Assembly: GCA_026398285.1 (NCBI GenBank)
Contig: JAPLTI010000183.1
Span: 1-37,819 of the forward strand
Origin: Verrucomicrobiota bacterium
GTDB lineage: Bacteria > Verrucomicrobiota > Verrucomicrobiia > Chthoniobacterales > Terrimicrobiaceae
DNA: 37,819 nt
Reading direction: 5' to 3'
Below, in pieces: positions 28,369 to 37,515 of the stretch. Below the pieces are notes generated by a model that ran no database searches, was not told the DNA's origin, and saw nothing but the letters and a program-made list of their open reading frames with translations. Both the position numbers and the translations under genes were made by a program. Position 1 is the first letter of the stretch, and each line of letters begins with the position of its first letter.

Positions 28369-29733
28369 ATGAATATCGCCGAGGAAATTTTTAAAAATGC
28401 CGATCCCAACGCGGTGGCCGTTTTCCACGATGGGCAAGAAACAACCTACGCCGCTCTCGATGAAAAAAGCGCCAGGCTCGCTCGGCAACTCCGCCCGCTG
28501 ATCGAGTCCCTGCCTTGCCCACGAGTCGGTCTCCAATGTGCCGATGGGGTGGATTACATCGCACACGCACTCGGCATCCTGCGGGCCGGTGGGTGCTTCG
28601 TCCCCATCGCTCCCGAGCTTTCCGTGCCAGAGCGCCAGCGGTTGATTGAGGAGGTTCACCTTGATGTCATCGTAAAGCAAACCGAGGTCGGCGGGGTGCT
28701 TCTTGAATCACCAGCCCATGCGTCTCCTCCGCCCGAGTGGATCAAACCGCTTGCGGAAATACGCCCCGCCTTCATTCGATTCACCTCCGGCACCACTGGC
28801 CATGCCAAGGGCATCACCCTTTCCCATCAAACCCTGCTGGATCGCATCACGGCTGCAAACGAGGGTCTCGGCATCACGCCTGCCGACCGCATCCTCTGGG
28901 TGCTTCCAATGTCACACCACTTCGCTGTCTCGATCATGCTCTACCTCTGGAATGGAGCTGGCATTGTTCTGCCGCTTTCGAGCCTGCCAGGTGATCTTCT
29001 CGAAGCTTCGAAGCGCACCTGCGCTACAGTCCTCTACGCGGCACCTTTTCATTACGAGATGCTCTCCGGCTGTGACGGCGACGCCGATGTTCACTGGCGA
29101 CTGGCTGTCTCAACCACGGCGGCTTTGGCTCCATCCACCGCAGAGAAAATTTCCCAAAGGTTCGGTATTTTTCCATCCCAAGCACTCGGCATCATTGAAG
29201 TCGGCCTCCCCTGCCTGAATTCTCCCGCGCCCGATCTGCGCCCAGCATCGATCGGTCTTCCTCAGCCTTCGTTTCAAGCCAAGCTCAAGGATTCGCAGCT
29301 TCTTCTGCGAGGCCCCGGTTGCCTCGATGCTTATCTCTCTCCCTGGCAACCACGCTCTGAAATCCTTGATGAGGAGGGGTGGTTTGCCACTGGCGATATC
29401 GCTGAAATCGACGCGGAGGGGTTTATCACCCTCCTGGGCCGCACCAGCACGGCTATTTCGATTGGCGGAATGAAGTTCTTCCCCGATGAGGTCGAGGCCG
29501 TTCTCAACACGCATCCGGCTGTGGAACTCAGCCGCGTCTTCGCCCGCTTGCACCCGGATTTCGGCATGGTTCCGATCGCGGAGGTTGTCATTGCCGCTGG
29601 CGTCGAAGCCCCTCCCCACCTCGATCTGCTCAAGCTTTGCCGCTGCGAAATGTCCGCCCACAAAGTCCCCGTCGAAATTCATTTTGTGAACGACATCCCG
29701 CAGACCCCAAGCGGTAAAATCAAACGCCAATGA
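28369..29733 (+). CDS. AMP-dependent synthetase/ligase (ANL superfamily)
   Basis: A3-like FTSGTTGHAKGITLSH; EEGWFATGDIAEIDAEGFITLLGRTSTAISIGGMKFFPDEVE; terminal PQTPSGKIKRQ. Confidence 0.92.
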   Translation: MNIAEEIFKNADPNAVAVFHDGQETTYAALDEKSARLARQLRPLIESLPCPRVGLQCADGVDYIAHALGILRAGGCFVPIAPELSVPERQRLIEEVHLDVIVKQTEVGGVLLESPAHASPPPEWIKPLAEIRPAFIRFTSGTTGHAKGITLSHQTLLDRITAANEGLGITPADRILWVLPMSHHFAVSIMLYLWNGAGIVLPLSSLPGDLLEASKRTCATVLYAAPFHYEMLSGCDGDADVHWRLAVSTTAALAPSTAEKISQRFGIFPSQALGIIEVGLPCLNSPAPDLRPASIGLPQPSFQAKLKDSQLLLRGPGCLDAYLSPWQPRSEILDEEGWFATGDIAEIDAEGFITLLGRTSTAISIGGMKFFPDEVEAVLNTHPAVELSRVFARLHPDFGMVPIAEVVIAAGVEAPPHLDLLKLCRCEMSAHKVPVEIHFVNDIPQTPSGKIKRQ

Positions 29734-30374
29734 AACGCCTCAGTCTTCTTTTTTTGCTCCTCCTCGCTGCGCCCCTTCGCGCAGAGGATACCCAGACAAT
29801 CCTGCGCGATTGGATTTCTAAACAAGTCGCCATCCGCTCGCTGCGGGCCGATTTCATCCAGACCCGCCGGCTGCCCGCTCTTCGTATTCCGCTGAAAAAA
29901 TCCGGCACCGTCTGGTTCGGCACCGAGGGGCGCTTCCGCTGGCAAGACGGTGATCCAGCCGACTTGCTCGTGCTCAAGTCGCCGAATGACTTTCTCGTGA
30001 TTGAACCGAAAAAATCCCTCGCCCGCAGGTTCAGCGCATCATCCGCCGCTGCCCGTGCCATGCAGGAGCTCCCCATGCCCATCGCCATCTCGCTCGATGA
30101 GTTCCAGCGCCGATTCGAGGTCGTTTCCCTCAAGGAGGACGGCGCTCGCATGGACCTTCGTCTCACCCCCAAGGACCCGCGACTCGCCGAGGGTCTCAAG
30201 TCGCTTCGCATCCTCTTCGATCCAGCCAGCGGCGCTGTCTCCCTCTTTGAAATGACCTTCCGCGACGGCAGCGAGGTTTCGACCGAATTCACCCGCATCG
30301 AGCGGAATCCCACACTCCCCGCTGAGCTTTTCCAACACGATCTCCGGGATTTCAAAATCGAAGACCAATCGTGA
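29730..30374 (+). CDS. LolA-like outer-membrane lipoprotein carrier protein
   Basis: Signal peptide MKRLSLLFLLLLAAPLRA; IRSLRADFIQTRRLPALRIPLKKSGTVWFGTEGRFRWQDGDP...LVIEP: LolA-type pattern; ATGA overlap with the ligase. Confidence 0.78.
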   Translation: MKRLSLLFLLLLAAPLRAEDTQTILRDWISKQVAIRSLRADFIQTRRLPALRIPLKKSGTVWFGTEGRFRWQDGDPADLLVLKSPNDFLVIEPKKSLARRFSASSAAARAMQELPMPIAISLDEFQRRFEVVSLKEDGARMDLRLTPKDPRLAEGLKSLRILFDPASGAVSLFEMTFRDGSEVSTEFTRIERNPTLPAELFQHDLRDFKIEDQS

Positions 30375-30470
30375 AACATGCCGCCCTCTTCCAAAGTTTT
30401 TATTCGCAGAGCAAGAAATCCTGTGCTGACATGAGGCGTCAGCTTTCAAAGATGAATTCATTCTACTTCA

Positions 30471-32216
30471 ATGAGTAATCTTCCGATGCCTGTGGCAGCG
30501 CGGCTGTGGAGCTACGTTCGCCGCTACAAAGGTCTGCTGGGAATCTCGGCGCTGGGCAACCTCATCACGGTGACCATCGCTTCTATGGCGCCGCTTTTTG
30601 TGAAGCTGGTCATTGATGAAGCCATCCCCGGGCGGAATGTGCCGTTCCTTGCCGGAATTGTGCTCGTATTTCTGGCCTTCGAAGCCATTCGCTATTTTGT
30701 CGGCTACGGACATCACTACCTCCTCTACTATGCCGGCCAGCGCGTGGTTTTCGACATCCGCCGCGCCCTTTTCCACCACTTGCAGATGCTGCACCTCTCG
30801 TTTTACGAAACCCAGCGCACAGCGAGCCTGGTGAACCGCGTCGTCCACGATGCCGCCGCCGTGCAGCAATTCATCACCACAGCGCTCTCGACGGTGTCGA
30901 ACAGTCTCGTCTCCCTCGCTTTGGCGACGACGATCATGTTTTTCCTGAACTGGAAAATGGCCCTCTTCTGCACAGCAAGCCTGCCCCTTTATTTTTCTGT
31001 CGTGCATCTTTATCGGCGAGGCCTCCACACCCGCTCGCACGATGTGCAGGAGCGCCAGTCCGCTCTGGCTGGGACGCTGGGTGAGACATTCAGCGGCATC
31101 AAGGTGGTGAAATGTTTTGCCCAGGAGGACCACGAGCGCAGGCGCTTCCTCCAGCGAATCCGCGAAAACCTCCCGCATGAACTGGAACTCACCCTCATGG
31201 GAGTCCGCATGTGGCTCCTCCTGGCTGGAATCTTTGCCGTTGTCTACGGATCTGTGCTCCTCTGGGGCGGCACCAGCGTGATGTATGGCACCATGTCGCT
31301 CGGCTCATTTGTGGCTTTCACAAGCTACCTCATGATGCTCTACGGCCCACTGCAAAACCTCTCCAACCTCATCCAAATCGCCACCAGCGCCCGCACAGGA
31401 TTCGAGCGCATTCTCAGCCTCCACGACATCCGCCCTCACATCACGGAGATCGCGAATCCCATCTCTCTTCCCAACCTGCGCGGCGCGGTGGATTTCGACC
31501 ACATCGCCTTTTCCTATGATCGCGGCATCGCAATAAACGACTTCAGTCTCAGCGTTCCAGCCGGCGAGATCGTCGCGCTGGTCGGTCCAAGCGGGAGTGG
31601 AAAATCAACGCTCATCAGCCTGCTCACCCGTTTCTATGATCCTTCGGCAGGAGTCATCCGCATCGATGGCCATGATCTGCGAACGCTCGATTACGACCTC
31701 TACCGCCAACAAATCGGCATCGTCCTCCAGGACAACTTTCTTTTCTCGGGTTCGATTGATGAAAACATCCGCTACGGGCGGCCCGATGCGACCGAGGACG
31801 AAGTGTGCCGCGCCGCCGAGTTGGCGAATGCGTGGGAATTCATCGCCAAAATGGAAGGCGGCCTCAAAGCCCAAGTGGGACAAGGCGGCGCCACGCTCTC
31901 CGGCGGCCAACGCCAGCGCATCGCCATCGCCCGCTGCCTGCTCAAAGATCCACGGATTTTGATTTTCGACGAAGCCACCAGCGCGCTCGATAACGAAAGT
32001 GAAGCGCTCGTTCAGCAGTCGCTCGACACCTTGATGGAAGGCCGCACGGTTTTCATTGTAGCTCACCGTCTGAGCACGATTCGCCGCGCCAATCGGATCG
32101 TTGTGATGGAATCAGGCCGTCTCGCCCAGCTGGGCACGCATCAAGAACTCATGGCGGTGGATGGCCCTTATCGCAATCTCCAGAAGCTCTCCGTCGTCCA
32201 CGAAGCTGCGGCCTGA
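30471..32216 (+). CDS. ABC transporter, ABCB/MsbA-like permease-ATPase fusion
   Basis: N-terminal TM domain plus VALVGPSGSGKSTLISLLTRFYDPSAGVIRIDGHDL...VGQGGATLSGGQRQRIAIARCLLKDPRILIFDEATSALDNESE. Confidence 0.95.
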   Translation: MSNLPMPVAARLWSYVRRYKGLLGISALGNLITVTIASMAPLFVKLVIDEAIPGRNVPFLAGIVLVFLAFEAIRYFVGYGHHYLLYYAGQRVVFDIRRALFHHLQMLHLSFYETQRTASLVNRVVHDAAAVQQFITTALSTVSNSLVSLALATTIMFFLNWKMALFCTASLPLYFSVVHLYRRGLHTRSHDVQERQSALAGTLGETFSGIKVVKCFAQEDHERRRFLQRIRENLPHELELTLMGVRMWLLLAGIFAVVYGSVLLWGGTSVMYGTMSLGSFVAFTSYLMMLYGPLQNLSNLIQIATSARTGFERILSLHDIRPHITEIANPISLPNLRGAVDFDHIAFSYDRGIAINDFSLSVPAGEIVALVGPSGSGKSTLISLLTRFYDPSAGVIRIDGHDLRTLDYDLYRQQIGIVLQDNFLFSGSIDENIRYGRPDATEDEVCRAAELANAWEFIAKMEGGLKAQVGQGGATLSGGQRQRIAIARCLLKDPRILIFDEATSALDNESEALVQQSLDTLMEGRTVFIVAHRLSTIRRANRIVVMESGRLAQLGTHQELMAVDGPYRNLQKLSVVHEAAA

Positions 32217-32227
32217 AGCCTATTTCC

Positions 32228-33328
32228 ATGTCTGCATTTCCCGCATCCATACAAACGAGCCTTCGTCGTATGAGCCGCCTCATTTTTGCGGCTGCATTTC
32301 TTGCCATACCATTGATAGCCGCCACGGCACTGCTTCTGCCGGTGGATGAAAAAGTCCCCGCCACAGGCGTTGTGCGGGCGCAGGAGGACGTGCATGTTTT
32401 TTCGCCTCAGGATGGACTCCTCGCCGGCATCCGCTCCCCGGAGGGCAGCAATGTCAAAAAAGGAGATGTTCTCTTTGAACTCGATTCCATCTTGCATGCC
32501 CAGCGACTCGCATCGGCCGAGGCCTCACTCGCCGAAGCCCAGGCCACATTTCATCTCAGGGAGGCCCAACTTCAAAAGACGAGCGGGCTCCCCTTGCCAA
32601 AGGAATTCTGGCATGTGCCTGAGGAACTCAAGCAGGCCAATGAGCGTCTGGCCCTCGCAGAGAGAGAGTGCGCCCGCTACGAAACCCTTTCTAGGACAGG
32701 CGGGGCGAGCCGTCAGGACTACGACCGCACCCTTGCGCAGCGAGAGGTCGCCCGAGGTGAAGTGGAGAAAATCCAGGAAAAGCTCGATGTCCTCAGCCGT
32801 GGCTACCGCGAGCAGGTCATCGCCGAAGCCGAGGCTGAAACCGCCGCCGCAAAAGCCGTCGTGAGCCGGTGGAAGGTCAAGAGGGACAACGCCTCCGCCT
32901 TGGTCGAACGCTGCTTCATCCGCGCCTCCGAGGACGGCACGGTCACCCTTGTGCAAAAACGCCGCCCTGGTATGCCCGTCACCGCAGGTGAGAAGCTGGC
33001 CCACATCTCCCGAGGCCCCGCCAACCGCGTGAAAATCTTCCTCGCCGAAGAAAAAATCATCCGCGTCGCCCCCGGCCAGCAAGTCATCATGCGTCCGCTC
33101 TCCATCCCCTGGTTCAAATACGGCCATGCCCACGGCACGCTGCGAAACGTATCCACCGAACCCTCCTTGCCCGATGGAAACCAAACTGGCCCTCAACGCT
33201 ACGAGGCCACAGTCGATATCACCGATTCCCCCGTCCCTCTAGCTCTTGGCTCAACCGTCGATGCCGACGTCATCCTACGCCGCCGCCCCCTCTGGCAGCT
33301 CCTCCTTCCAGCCGTCCTCGATCGTTGA
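32228..33328 (+). CDS. HlyD/RND-type periplasmic adaptor
   Basis: Single N-terminal TM, VPATGVVRAQEDVHVFSPQDGLLAGIRSPEGSNVKKGDVLFELDS (lipoyl-like), coiled coil, second half-lipoyl VERCFIRASEDGTVTLVQKRRPGMPVTAGEKLAHI. Confidence 0.85.
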   Translation: MSAFPASIQTSLRRMSRLIFAAAFLAIPLIAATALLLPVDEKVPATGVVRAQEDVHVFSPQDGLLAGIRSPEGSNVKKGDVLFELDSILHAQRLASAEASLAEAQATFHLREAQLQKTSGLPLPKEFWHVPEELKQANERLALAERECARYETLSRTGGASRQDYDRTLAQREVARGEVEKIQEKLDVLSRGYREQVIAEAEAETAAAKAVVSRWKVKRDNASALVERCFIRASEDGTVTLVQKRRPGMPVTAGEKLAHISRGPANRVKIFLAEEKIIRVAPGQQVIMRPLSIPWFKYGHAHGTLRNVSTEPSLPDGNQTGPQRYEATVDITDSPVPLALGSTVDADVILRRRPLWQLLLPAVLDR

Positions 33329-33334
33329 GCTTTC

Positions 33335-33396
33335 TGTAGCGGCGGTCTGCGACCGCCGATGGCCAAAGATTCGGCGCTCATAGAGACGCCGCTACA
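33335..33396. repeat. compound palindromic element (REP-like) between convergent genes
   Basis: Outer arms TGTAGCGGCG (33335-33344) / CGCCGCTACA (33387-33396); inner hairpin CGGCGGTC-tgc-GACCGCCG (33340-33358); second hairpin CGGCG (33372-33376) / CGCCG (33387-33391). Confidence 0.8.
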
Positions 33397-33410
33397 AATG
33401 AAACCGAGCG

Positions 33411-34718
33411 CTATTTCTGCTTCCCCGCCTGACGCTCTGCGGCGATTTCATGGAGGTGTTTTTGGAAGGATGGGAATTTCTGCAGGATTTCACCCAGCGT
33501 TGTTCGGTTCAGCGTGTAGAGATCGACATAATCCACTGCGCGGACACAGGCGTTGCGCGGTTGATTCATGAGCAGGGCTGTTTCCCCGAAATAACTTCCC
33601 GGCGAGAGCGTGGCGAAGACCGTGTTGCCATCGCTGGAGACGACCTCCACATGACCAGTGCTGATAAAATACATGCTGTCGCCGACATCGCCTGTGCGAA
33701 AAACATAATCACCTGGAGTGAATATGGCTGGCTTGAGGTGCATGAGTAATTCCTCCACCAATGCATCACCCGCGCCCTCAAAAATAGGCACTTTTTCCAG
33801 CATCGATTTATTCGTAAAAATCGAAACCTTGAGCTTGAGCGAATCCGGTAAATCAGCCAGCACATGGGCCTCGCTGTATCCACGGCGTGATTCCCAGAGG
33901 TAGTCGTAGTAACTGCGAATCTGCTTCTGAAGATCGAGCGGGATTTTTCGGAATCGCATGAATGTATTAATTTCATCCATTTGCTCCGAAAACTTTTTCC
34001 GCGCTGAGTCCAAATTCGCAATCAAACTCGCAAAAATAGCGATGACATAGCCATAAAGTCCGGCGCCGATGACCTCCACCGAAATGGTAAAAATCGTCTG
34101 CATCGGCGTGACAGGTGTCACATCGCCATAGCCGATGGTCGCAATCGTCGTGACCGCCCAGTAGAAGCTTCGCAGGTAAAGTAGCCCCTTTTCGGAAGTC
34201 CACTCGGGGCCGATATTTCCAGCACCAAGAGCAATCCATGCACATGTCGCAAAGTGGGCGAAAAGCGTGACCCAGAAGCCGAGGAAAATCATCCGCAGCA
34301 CGCTGGCGTTCATGACATTTTCCTTCGCCAGCTTCTGCATGAAGCTCGCGATGTGAGCCAACCTCAGCAATCGCAGCAGCCGGACTCCTTCCCAAGCTGG
34401 GCCAAAAATAGCCCATGGAAAAATCGATAACAGGTCCAGAATAAACCAACCCTTCAGATAATGAATCGCGATGCCCTTCCGCGAGTTCACAAGCTGCCCA
34501 TTCACATGCACGGGCGTGATAAAATTCAACACCATGTCCGCACAGAAAAAGGCGGTGGTGATTAATTCCACAGCCAGCAGCACGCCCGTGAGCGGAATTT
34601 GCAAAGCCAATCGAAGCGTGGTTTCTACTGCCGCCACCACCGTCACGAACAAAATAAAAGCATCCCACACCTGCTTAGGCCGGCCATCCGGATTGATAGT
34701 GAGTGATTCTGTTTTCAT
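33411..34718 (-). CDS. voltage-gated-like K+ channel with C-linker and cyclic-nucleotide-binding domain
   Basis: S4-like WEGVRLLRLLRLAHIASFMQK, selectivity filter TTIATIGYGDVTP, C-linker, and CNBD PGDYVFRTGDVGDSMYFISTGHVEVVSSDGNTVFATLSPGSYFGETALLMNQPRNACVRAV. Confidence 0.93.
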   Translation of the reverse strand: MKTESLTINPDGRPKQVWDAFILFVTVVAAVETTLRLALQIPLTGVLLAVELITTAFFCADMVLNFITPVHVNGQLVNSRKGIAIHYLKGWFILDLLSIFPWAIFGPAWEGVRLLRLLRLAHIASFMQKLAKENVMNASVLRMIFLGFWVTLFAHFATCAWIALGAGNIGPEWTSEKGLLYLRSFYWAVTTIATIGYGDVTPVTPMQTIFTISVEVIGAGLYGYVIAIFASLIANLDSARKKFSEQMDEINTFMRFRKIPLDLQKQIRSYYDYLWESRRGYSEAHVLADLPDSLKLKVSIFTNKSMLEKVPIFEGAGDALVEELLMHLKPAIFTPGDYVFRTGDVGDSMYFISTGHVEVVSSDGNTVFATLSPGSYFGETALLMNQPRNACVRAVDYVDLYTLNRTTLGEILQKFPSFQKHLHEIAAERQAGKQK

Positions 34719-34874
34719 AAAAAGCTGCGCAGGAATTCAACCCGAGCTGTGGGGCCTCCGTTCCGAATCTCCTGCAGATCAAGCAAGCGAACTCCAGCGC
34801 GCCTTGTAGTGAAAAAGTCGAAAGCGCTCAAGTATTGGTTTGCGAGCCGCCCAGCGCGCCGCTCGCTACTGGCT

Positions 34875-35810
34875 TTAAAGCGAGGAGGTTTTTAAAAAAT
34901 TCAGTATCACTTGCTCGGCGGAAGCGGCGGCTTCGGGAACGAGGCCGTGTTGCATATGGAAGCCGTGCGGCATTTTCTCGCCGATATGGAGTTGCACCGG
35001 GGCACCTGCGCTGCGGGCCCGCTTCGCAAAATCGACCCCATCGTCACAGAGGGTGTCATCTTCTCCCACGATCACAAGGGTTTGAGGTAGACTCCGCAGA
35101 TCGCCATGGGCCGGACTCGCGCATGGATCCGTCCAAAGCTCTTGATCCGGGGCATAAATGGCGCGCTGGAAGGCGAGAAGTTCGAGGCCATTGTAGGGAT
35201 GATCCTTCCCAGAGCGTCTCATGGAGGCGTGTTTTTCGAGTTCGAGGTCCAATACGCCACAGTTCAGCATCAATTTGTTGGGAAGGTGTTTGCCCTGGCT
35301 ACAGCAGAAAAACCAGAGTGCGGCAGCTAAATTGGCACCCGCCGAGTCACCACCCACCGTGATCTCGCCAGCGAACATTTTTTTCATGGCGAGAAAAACG
35401 CCGACGCAATCATGCAAAGCGCAGGGGTATCTATCCTCCGGAGCCAGCCGGTAATGAACGGCTGCCACCGTCTGCCCAGATAAAGCCGCTATGCGTTTGG
35501 CCCAGCCGATGTGTTTTCCTGCAGCGGGCGCAATCCATCCGCCACCATGCAAATACACAAAAGCATGGGGCGATTCTTCCGGTGGCGTGCAAAGTGTCAC
35601 CCGCACATCGATCCCGGCATCAAGCGAAGGTAGGCAGATGTCCGAGGCTTCGACCTCAGGGAAATCGTTCAGGCTGGGATGGTCTTTCTTTCCCCACAAT
35701 TCGCGAATCTCCGCCACCCAGCGATCGCGCATGGGAACTCCCGGCACCAGCTGGCGATACAAATCCGCCGCCGGCCCACTCAGCATCTCTTTCGTGAGCG
35801 CGTTTCTCAT
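34875..35810 (-). CDS. alpha/beta hydrolase (HSL/esterase family)
   Basis: HAFVYLHGGGWIAP oxyanion motif, GGDSAGANLAAAL nucleophile elbow; start overlaps the upstream stop by 4 nt. Confidence 0.9.
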   Translation of the reverse strand: MRNALTKEMLSGPAADLYRQLVPGVPMRDRWVAEIRELWGKKDHPSLNDFPEVEASDICLPSLDAGIDVRVTLCTPPEESPHAFVYLHGGGWIAPAAGKHIGWAKRIAALSGQTVAAVHYRLAPEDRYPCALHDCVGVFLAMKKMFAGEITVGGDSAGANLAAALWFFCCSQGKHLPNKLMLNCGVLDLELEKHASMRRSGKDHPYNGLELLAFQRAIYAPDQELWTDPCASPAHGDLRSLPQTLVIVGEDDTLCDDGVDFAKRARSAGAPVQLHIGEKMPHGFHMQHGLVPEAAASAEQVILNFLKTSSL

Positions 35811-36424
35811 CGTGCTGCCATCTTCGCGGAATTCACTTCGTCCATCGCCGCCTGCAATTGATCCAAGCGCTGCTCCCTCGGACCCCACAACTCCACCAGG
35901 AGCGGACCATTCCTTTCCGGCAAAACCTGAAACCGGCCCTCGCGATATATTTGTTTGAAAATGGCATCCACTTCATCGCGATAAGCATGATCGACGGGCC
36001 GGATGCCATCCGCTTCCATCTCGACAGGCCAGGCGTCGGATTTCGGCACAAATGCCAGAATGTCCAAATGATCCAGCGATTCCCGCACGGCAGGAACCAT
36101 CGACTCCACAAAAACCTCGTCGATATCCGTGCTGCCTTGGTCCGCCGTGTATTGGGAATAAGCGATATAATCCACCGGCGCGCGGTCAAAAATCACATCA
36201 TCCGTCCATTCGCCATACCGATGAATCCGACTGATGTTGTAATACATCTGAATGCCGTTGTGCAGCTTCGTGGAGGCATCACGGAAGAGAATTTCATACG
36301 GTCCATAAAGCCCCAGCGCACGGTAAGGCTCCTCCTCGCGAAGGAACACAGGATTTTTTGTAACCCACTCGTTGACAACAGTCGATTTCCCCAAGGAATG
36401 GGATCCTGATATGGCGATGCGCAT
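35807..36424 (-). CDS. P-loop ATPase/kinase (AAA_28 / NadR-like)
   Basis: MRIAISGSHSLGKSTVVNEW Walker A; DDVIFDRAPVDYIAYSQY Walker B-like. Confidence 0.75.
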   Translation of the reverse strand: MRIAISGSHSLGKSTVVNEWVTKNPVFLREEEPYRALGLYGPYEILFRDASTKLHNGIQMYYNISRIHRYGEWTDDVIFDRAPVDYIAYSQYTADQGSTDIDEVFVESMVPAVRESLDHLDILAFVPKSDAWPVEMEADGIRPVDHAYRDEVDAIFKQIYREGRFQVLPERNGPLLVELWGPREQRLDQLQAAMDEVNSAKMAAR

Positions 36425-36473
36425 GGTCGAATTTGTTTGCCATAGCCTGCACCTTCAAAACCGATTGGAAATG

Positions 36474-36524
36474 AAAAACTCGCCTCCGGCAGCGAACGAC
36501 TGCGCCGCCAGAGGGGCGATTTTT
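36474..36524. terminator. hairpin terminator (bidirectional form), mainly serving the 36535-36915 gene on the minus strand
   Basis: Imperfect GC-rich stem CGCCTCCGGCAGCG / CGCCGCCAGAGGGGCG (with GU wobbles on the minus-strand RNA), flanked by AAAAA on the left and TTTTT on the right. Confidence 0.6.
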
Positions 36525-36534
36525 CAGATGCGGA

Positions 36535-36915
36535 CTATTTCAACTTGGCAAGAAACATGCACGATTCGCCTTTGGCGTTGACGATATCCATTTTGAGTTC
36601 AGGTCCGCCGCTCTTCCCTGTCGGATTTTTCCAGACGACTTTGTAATGCTTGTGACAATCCTTGCACTCGATCATCGCCCCCTCGGCGCACAATTGCTTG
36701 GCGTGTTTCTCGTCTTTCACATCAATGATCGTAATGGTGTCCGACGCCTTGCACACGAGGACGAGTTGGGATTTCGGGCCGAGCTTCTCGACATCGGATT
36801 TTTTGTCGATGATTTCCAAAGCCGGTCCGCCTTTCCATGCTGGAAGCGCCATGGCGGATGACATGAAGAGCGCGCATAGGGATGCTGTGAGGGTGAGAGA
36901 TTTTAGGGTTTTCAT
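36535..36915 (-). CDS. hypothetical secreted protein with CxxCH motif
   Basis: Signal peptide MKTLKSLTLTASLCALFMSSAMALPAWKGG; CAEGAMIECKDCHKHYKVVWKNP. Confidence 0.7.
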   Translation of the reverse strand: MKTLKSLTLTASLCALFMSSAMALPAWKGGPALEIIDKKSDVEKLGPKSQLVLVCKASDTITIIDVKDEKHAKQLCAEGAMIECKDCHKHYKVVWKNPTGKSGGPELKMDIVNAKGESCMFLAKLK

Positions 36916-37080
36916 TGTGTTGGTTTCTGCGCCGCAAACATCGGCACGCGGCCCTACGTCCGCCAATGGGGTCTTTCCCGCAGACTGCGCCAGAGCTGCG
37001 GTTCCGGTTCTCCTCAAATGAATCCTATCGATGGGCGATCACCCCATTTCGAAGCGGGTCGAGCCATCCGATCTTGGGCT

Positions 37081-37515
37081 ATGAAAATTTCGATCCTTCT
37101 GCTGTCTGGCGGGCTTGCCGGAACCATGGCTATGACACTTTTCCTCTTGCTCCCCCGCTGGCTGGGCCGCGTTCATGTGGATGTCATACAAGCCGGAGGA
37201 TCATTGGTTGTCGGCTCGGGCAAGCCGTTCGCGTTTCCAGTCGGATTGGCCATCCACATCGCGATGGGTATCGGCTTCGCATTCGTCTACTCCGCATTTC
37301 TGAGTCTCTCCTCGCTGCCATTTAACGCCCTCACCGGCTTGCTGCTCGGCAGCATCCACGGCGTCATAGCCATGTTGCTGGTCTCGATTTTGATCATGGA
37401 ACACCACCCTGAGCCCCGATACCACGACCGAGGCCCCTCCACCGGCCTCGCCCAACTCGGAGCCCACATGCTCTACGGAACTATCGTCGGCTCGGTCGTG
37501 GCTTTGTTGCGTTAG
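37081..37515 (+). CDS. hypothetical integral membrane protein
   Basis: MKISILLLSGGLAGTMAMTLFLLLPRW...; about four predicted hydrophobic segments. Confidence 0.65.
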   Translation: MKISILLLSGGLAGTMAMTLFLLLPRWLGRVHVDVIQAGGSLVVGSGKPFAFPVGLAIHIAMGIGFAFVYSAFLSLSSLPFNALTGLLLGSIHGVIAMLLVSILIMEHHPEPRYHDRGPSTGLAQLGAHMLYGTIVGSVVALLR

